Shown here: positions 29,982 through 34,678 of the stretch, in pieces
Position numbering within the stretch: the stretch's first letter is position 1
Layout of the letters: each line of letters starts with the position of its first letter
Assembly (NCBI RefSeq): GCF_000417875.1
Contig: NW_006920876.1
Span: 11,694 to 46,371, forward strand
DNA from: Pseudozyma flocculosa PF-1
Lineage: Eukaryota; Basidiomycota; Ustilaginomycetes; Ustilaginales; Ustilaginaceae
DNA: 34,678 bases
Reading direction: 5' to 3'
The notes under the pieces: generated by a model
Told to the model about the DNA's origin: nothing
Seen by the model: the letters and a program-made list of their open reading frames with translations, nothing else
The model's database searches: none
Made by a program: the position numbers and the translations under genes

Positions 29982-30350
29982 CCCCTGGTCGGCTCCGAAA
30001 GGCGGGGTCCCGGGTTTCGGGCATCACGCTCGCCCTTGACGGCAAACTCAAGGTGCCGGATCGAAGCCGTCGCCTCGCCTCTGGATCCCCGCTTGCCCGT
30101 CTGAGGCCGTCTTCGGTCCGTCTGTCTGGGCCTGCCACTCTTGCGCGACGTGTCGGCACCGAGGCCTGCCATGCCAGATGGTTCCTCCTTGCGACAACAG
30201 ATCAGCTCGTTATCCGGCGACGCCAGCTTGGCCAACCGTTTGACTCTATCCGTGATGTGGCTTGGGTCAGACGGCAGCTGCGGTCGGGGTCGTGATGGAT
30301 ATCAAGGCAAAGCAGGACCCTGGCCTTGGCCCGGCAAGAGCATCCTCGTT

Positions 30351-30370
30351 CGTGCGTGCGTGCGTGCGTG
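30351..30370. repeat. CGTG tetranucleotide microsatellite
   Basis: About five perfect CGTG units upstream of the acyl-CoA oxidase gene. Confidence 0.85.
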
Positions 30371-31216
30371 AAAGGCCCCTCGAACACGAGGGCCAGTGCG
30401 GGGCGGTCGGGAGGATAGCGTTGGCGGGGCTGAGCCAAGCCATGCGAGGCTTGGGCGAGGATCCTTCAGGTTGGCCCAGCCAGCCTGGGTCATCAAGCGA
30501 GCCAGCAGGGCCGGGGGCGTCGCTTAGATCATCGCCTTCTGTCGCCTCGAGGCAGCGGGACGTCAGGATGGCGCGGCGGGTCCGTGAAAAGGCAACGAGG
30601 GGGGCCACCAGGCAACACCAGCCCGCCAGGCCGGCTGATCGGATGCGACCGAGGCCTTTGCTGCTTGCTTTGCTTGCTCGTCTCTGCCGCCAGGCCTGCC
30701 CACGGCGAGACGCGCGACCCAAGCCAGGCGGAGCTGGTAGGCCTGCCCTGCTTAGAGGAGGCCGGTATGCCTGCATAGGGCCAATTGGGCGCGCGCCCGC
30801 GACTCCACACCGAGGCAGGCAGGCCATTTTCAGCTGACACTTTTGTCCAGCCAGGCAGCGCCGGGGGGCCCTCTTGGGCGGGCTTTCAGCAGCTCCGCCC
30901 CCGCCGCCGAACCACGCCGCCCGCCCGCCCGCCGTGCCCCGCATTCGACCAACGACGACTTAACCCTCGCCCGGCTGTAGTTGACCTCCGCATCCACCTG
31001 GCCGCGCTTCTCTTGTCTCATCCTCCTTCCACCACCACCACCACCTACCATCCCAAGTTGCTCACCACTGCTGGACAAGTAGAGCACACCCGCACCCTCA
31101 TCAGCAGCAACAAAGCATAGCTGGCACGAGGATAACCCCACGCTCCATACTGGCAACGACGCCCTTCATCGCACCACGCTCTACCCTGCACCGCACCAAG
31201 ACGTAGACTCGCCATC

Positions 31217-33731
31217 ATGTCGTCGTCGTCGACCTCGAGCTGGTCCGATGACCTCACCATCAAGACGCTCGCAAAGGAGCGCGAGAACCCCGCCTTCGAC
31301 ATTCGCAAGGTGAGCATCCGCTTTCCTCCCTTGTTTCCATCCAGCCGCCCACCGAGAGCCGCACGGCGCTGACTCTTCCACTGCTGCCCTCTTCCTCGCC
31401 TCCACGAACTCCCTGCCCACAGATGTCCATTGTGCAGCACGGCAGCGAAAAGGACCTCGAGAAGAAGGGTGAGTGGCCAGCATGCGACACTGCTTTCCCT
31501 GGTAGCCCGGTTTGCTGACGACCGTCCCCCCCGGCTCTCTCGTCGCCCCACATCGCGACCACCTGCAGAGAAATTCATGCTCGAGGCGAGCCGCGACCCC
31601 ATCTTCTATTCGGGAGACATCTACGACTTGACAAAGGAGCAGATCCGCGAGCGCACCATGCAGCGCATCCAGAGGCTCGCCCACTACGTCACCAGCGAGT
31701 CGGTCGACGACTTCCAGAAGCGCATGGAGCTCATGAGCCTCCTCGACCCCGGCCTCTGGACCCGCCTCGGCGTCCACTACGGACTCTTCCTCGGCGCCCT
31801 CCGCTCCGGCGCAACCCCCAACCAGTTTTCCTACTGGATGGAAAAGGGCGTCATTGGCTGCAACGGCATGTTTGGCTGCTTTGGCATGACCGAGCTGGCC
31901 CACGGAAGCAACGTCGCTGGCCTCGAGACGACGTCGACGTTTGACGAGCAGACCGACGAGTTTGTCGTCCACACGCCCAACCTCGGCGCCACAAAGTGGT
32001 GGATCGGCGGTGCCGCCCACACGGCGACCCACTGCGCCGTCTTTGCCCAGCTGATCATCAAGGGCAAGAAGCACGGCACAAAGACGTTTGTCGTGCCGCT
32101 GCGCGACCCCAAGACGTACCAGCTGCTGCCCGGCATCAACATTGGCGACATTGGCAAGAAGATGGGCCGCGACGGCATCGACAACGGCTACATCCAGTTC
32201 ACCAACGTCCGCATCCCGCGCGCCTACATGCTCATGAAGCACACGCAGGTGACGCGCGAGGGAGAGGTGCGCGAGCCGCCGCTGCAGCAGCTCACGTACG
32301 GCGCGCTGCTCCAGGGCCGCACCGCCATGGTCGCCGACGCCGCCAACACGGCCAAAAAGGCGCTCACCATCTCGGTCCGCTACGCCGCCGTGCGTCGCCA
32401 GTTCAAGTCGGACCCCAAGGCCGGGCTCGAGACGCAGATCCTCGACTACCCCATCCACCAGCGCAGGCTGATGCCGCTGCTGGCCCAGTCGGTCGCGTTT
32501 GGCTTCACCGCCCTCGAGCTGCAGAGGCTCTTTGACGAGACCAGCCAGGCCCTCGAGGCCCTCGAGCCCGGTGACCCGAACCTTGAGGCTACCATCGAGA
32601 TGCTCAAGGAGACGCACGCCACCAGCGCCGGCCTCAAGGCATTCTGCACGTGGGCCACGCTCGAGACGATTGAGAAGTCGCGGCAGGCGTGTGGCGGCCA
32701 CGGCTACTCGTCTTACAACGGCTTCGCGAACATGTACTCGGACTTTGCCGTACACTGTGAGTCTGAGCGTTGCACTTGCCACGGAGGTGTGCACCGCGAC
32801 CGAGGGCGGAACGCTGACCCTCGACCCATCCTCTCTCTTCTCCCTGCACTGCTCACTTCCGCGCTCGACAGGCACGTGGGAGGGCGACAACCACATCCTG
32901 GCGCTGCAGTCGGGCCGCTCGCTCATCGCCCAGTACCAGGACGCCGTCGAGGGCAAGAAGCTGAGCGCCGGCACGGGCTACCTCAACAACATCGAGCAGG
33001 TGCTGGCGGCCAAGTGCCCCTCGGACGCGGCGCTCGACACGCTCGACGGCATCGACCGGGGCTGGGCCACGGTGGCGGCGCACGCCGTCAAGAAGGCCGC
33101 CGATGACTACCAGTCGCGCCTCAAGGCCGGGCGGAGCCGCGAGCAGGCGTTTGAGGACTGCTCGCAGGTGCGCTTTGTCGCGGCCAGCGTCCACACGAGC
33201 GGCTACATTTTCCGCCAGTTCCGCGCCGCCGTCGAGCGCGTCGAAAAGTCGGGCGACGGCGTGCGCGAGCAGCTCGAGCTGCTGGCCAAGTTCTACGGCC
33301 TGTGGCAGATGGAGGAAAAGGCGGCCTTTTTCCTGCGCTCGGGCTGGCTGTCGCCGTCGCAGCTCGACGTGGTGCAGGCCAAGGTGACCGAGTACTGTGC
33401 CGCCACGCGTCAGTTTGCCATCCCGCTCGTCGACTCGTTTGCCATTTCCGACCACGTCCTCAACTCGCCCATTGGACGCTACGACGGCGACATCTACCGC
33501 GAGTACTTCCGCATGGTGCGCCGCAACAACCCGCAGCTCAAGGCCCACCCCTACTTTGACCGACTCATCAAGCCCTTCATCGAGCGGCAGGCGGCCGAGG
33601 TCGAGGACTTTGACGAGGCGATTGGCATCGACGAGGAAATCGAGGAGATCAAGCAGGACCGCGAGGAGGCCGAGGCAGAGGCCAAGGCCGAGGCGGCGGC
33701 GAAGAAGGAAGAGGCCAAGAAGGAGGTCTAG
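31217..33731 (+). CDS. POX1: Acyl-CoA oxidase
   Basis: FAD enzyme of the first step of peroxisomal beta-oxidation: acyl-CoA plus O2 gives trans-2-enoyl-CoA and H2O2. Four exons, 31217-31309, 31423-31468, 31569-32756 and 32872-33731, all joining in phase with GT-AG introns; 728 residues (yeast Pox1 has 748). Landmarks are the acyl-CoA oxidase N-terminal domain, GCFGMTELAHGSNVAGLETTSTFD and TKWWIGGAAHTATHCAVFAQL (flavin/substrate core), GMFGCFG, RYAAVRRQF, and [31 protein letters not shown] with the catalytic Glu at 446, whose Cys codon spans intron 3. The C-terminal domain follows, then a Lys/Glu/Ala-rich tail ending KKEEAKKEV. That is not a PTS1 (SKL-type) and no PTS2 is seen near the N-terminus, so import may use a non-PTS route as described for yeast Pox1. 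Confidence 0.96.
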
Positions 33732-34636
33732 TCTAATCCCTGCCCTGGAGCTGAGCTGAGCTGAGCTGAGCGGAGCCGAGCCGAGCTGAGCTGGAGCGAT
33801 CCAGGGACCGGTCCCGGTTCCGGTTGGGTCCCACTCTCTGTGTGGGACAGTCTCTGCCAGGTCCTCCTCGTCTCTGCTCGATCCGATCCCCTCCTTCCCC
33901 CTGACCCACGCTGCTGTTCTATACCGCCTCTGTCTGCCTCATGTTCTCCGTATAATCTCAGAAGACTGTTGCAAGAGAGATGGTCCTGTGCCTGATTCGA
34001 GTCGAGGGCCTCGTACACAACCACGCCCGGGTTCACGGTCCCGAAGGGGGGAGGAGGGAAAAGAGAAGGGGGTACGCCCAAAGACACCTTTTCGCAAGGA
34101 TTCCCCTACCCGCATATCTGTCCCACCAGCCCGACTACGAGAGTCAGGAAACACCGACCGACAGCGCCAGACAGGCAGGGTACGAAGCGAGGTGGGCGAC
34201 GACGATGGATGGTGGCGAGATTGCGTTGCGTGAAGACGACAGGCGACAGGCTAAGGGGGGAGTTACAAAATACAAGCGACAGAGGTGAGAACGTGGCACC
34301 TTCCATCGACTCGTCGTCCCCTCCCGCTCTCAACAAGGGGGGATGGGAAGGGATTGGGTCGATGTGGGAGCGCAGCTGGCGGGCGGGCGGGGGAGGATGG
34401 CGAGATGGGCTTCGGATTCTCTTTTGCGATTTGCAGGTCAGGTCGTGTGCGGGTGCGTGGGGTTGGGGGGAGGAGAGCGATAAGACCGGGAAAAAACAAT
34501 AGCGAGGACTCGGAAAGAAGACAAAGGTGCGGGCGGGACGAACGTGCGACGACGGCCACATTGTCGTCGTAACACCATATCGTCACCGCTGCGGGAGAAG
34601 GGTTGTGCGGGGGGTATCAGGAGGCGAGGCGAGTGT
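33732..34636. other. Region downstream of acyl-CoA oxidase
   Basis: About 900 bases. The GAGCT repeat lies directly after the stop codon, then CT-rich 3' UTR-like sequence (33841-33950). The remainder probably contains the 3' UTR of a minus-strand gene beginning outside the window. No gene is recognised. Confidence 0.45.
33749..33794. repeat. GAGCT pentanucleotide microsatellite
   Basis: About nine tandem units of GAGCT/GAGCC, starting 17 bases after the acyl-CoA oxidase stop codon, in its probable 3' UTR. Confidence 0.85.
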
Positions 34637-34678
34637 CTATGCCGAGCTCATGGCGAGCTTGCCGCCAGAGAGGCGCCG
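34637..34678 (-). CDS. Possible C-terminal end of a gene running out of the window
   Basis: The last 42 bases read on the minus strand as thirteen codons plus TAG, giving RRLSGGKLAMSSA-stop. The piece is too short to identify. It is reported because the sequence composition changes to a coding-like pattern here and the stop is followed by non-coding-like DNA. It could easily be chance. Confidence 0.25.
   Translation of the reverse strand, partial: RRLSGGKLAMSSA

Larger units (their letters stand above)
28691..31216. promoter_or_regulatory. Large gene-free region between MFS and acyl-CoA oxidase
   Basis: About 2.5 kb, the longest gene-free stretch in the window. It should carry the promoters of both flanking, divergent genes. 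Seen: TGGTGGTGGTGATGG run near the MFS side (28940-28965), CCAATTGG palindromes at 29210-29217 and 30781-30788 (the latter abutting GGGCGCGCGCCC), three ACCGAGGC words (30158, 30648, 30809 onwards), a perfect inverted repeat (listed separately), a CGTG run at 30351-30370 and many GGCCAGG/CCAGCC words. Overlapping frames of 100-300 codons on both strands look like composition artefacts. Confidence 0.45.

Noticed and set aside
29741..30295. Overlapping frames of 164 and 172 codons on both strands
   Set aside because: Compositionally like random GC-rich DNA; no motif, hydrophobic segment or splice structure to support a gene.
31181..32974. 597-codon minus-strand open frame antisense to acyl-CoA oxidase
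   Set aside because: Reads through the oxidase introns without stop and has a composition typical of mirror frames; no family resemblance.

Overview
This window looks like nuclear DNA of a basidiomycete fungus. The genes have short GT-AG introns, the sequence is very GC-rich with strong GC3 bias, the ribosomal proteins, zuotin and seryl-tRNA synthetase are eukaryotic cytosolic types, and there is a peroxisomal-type acyl-CoA oxidase. Most long genes lack introns while ribosomal protein genes and one glycosidase are split. With the CT-rich promoters this fits a smut-related lineage (Ustilaginomycotina), but that placement is an inference and no species can be named from the sequence.

Left third (1-12.4 kb): five translation genes lie close together. 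They are ribosomal protein eL42 (+), the ribosome-associated J-protein zuotin (-), cytosolic seryl-tRNA synthetase (+, divergent from zuotin across about 400 bp), uS8 (-) and eS17 (+). Between SerRS and uS8 sits the most unusual gene, a nine-exon family GH8 glycoside hydrolase, a mostly bacterial enzyme family. Its reading frame does not join cleanly at one splice junction, and no signal-peptide exon is obvious.

Middle (12.4-21.5 kb): an unidentified multi-pass membrane protein (+), a WRN/RNase D-like DEDDy 3'-5' exonuclease with a helix-turn-helix module (-), a small Ser-rich orphan protein with two PPxY motifs (+), and an IQ-motif (calmodulin-binding type) protein (-).

Right third (21.5-34.7 kb): a KduD-like short-chain dehydrogenase (-), an FCP1/NLI-interacting-factor-like HAD protein with a Tyr/Gly/His-rich N-terminus and DLNGT in place of DxDGT (+), a 14-TM DHA2-type MFS transporter (-) that needs one base removed from an A6 run to read through, and acyl-CoA oxidase (+) behind a 2.5 kb gene-free upstream region. 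The last 42 bases may be the 3' end of another minus-strand gene.

I found no tRNA, rRNA, CRISPR array or transposon. No operon-like logic links the genes beyond the translation-gene cluster. The best leads are the GH8 gene, the two single-base frame breaks (both explainable by homopolymer runs), the start codon of eS17 isolated on its own exon, and a hexanucleotide repeat coding (Gly-Thr)n in two unrelated genes.
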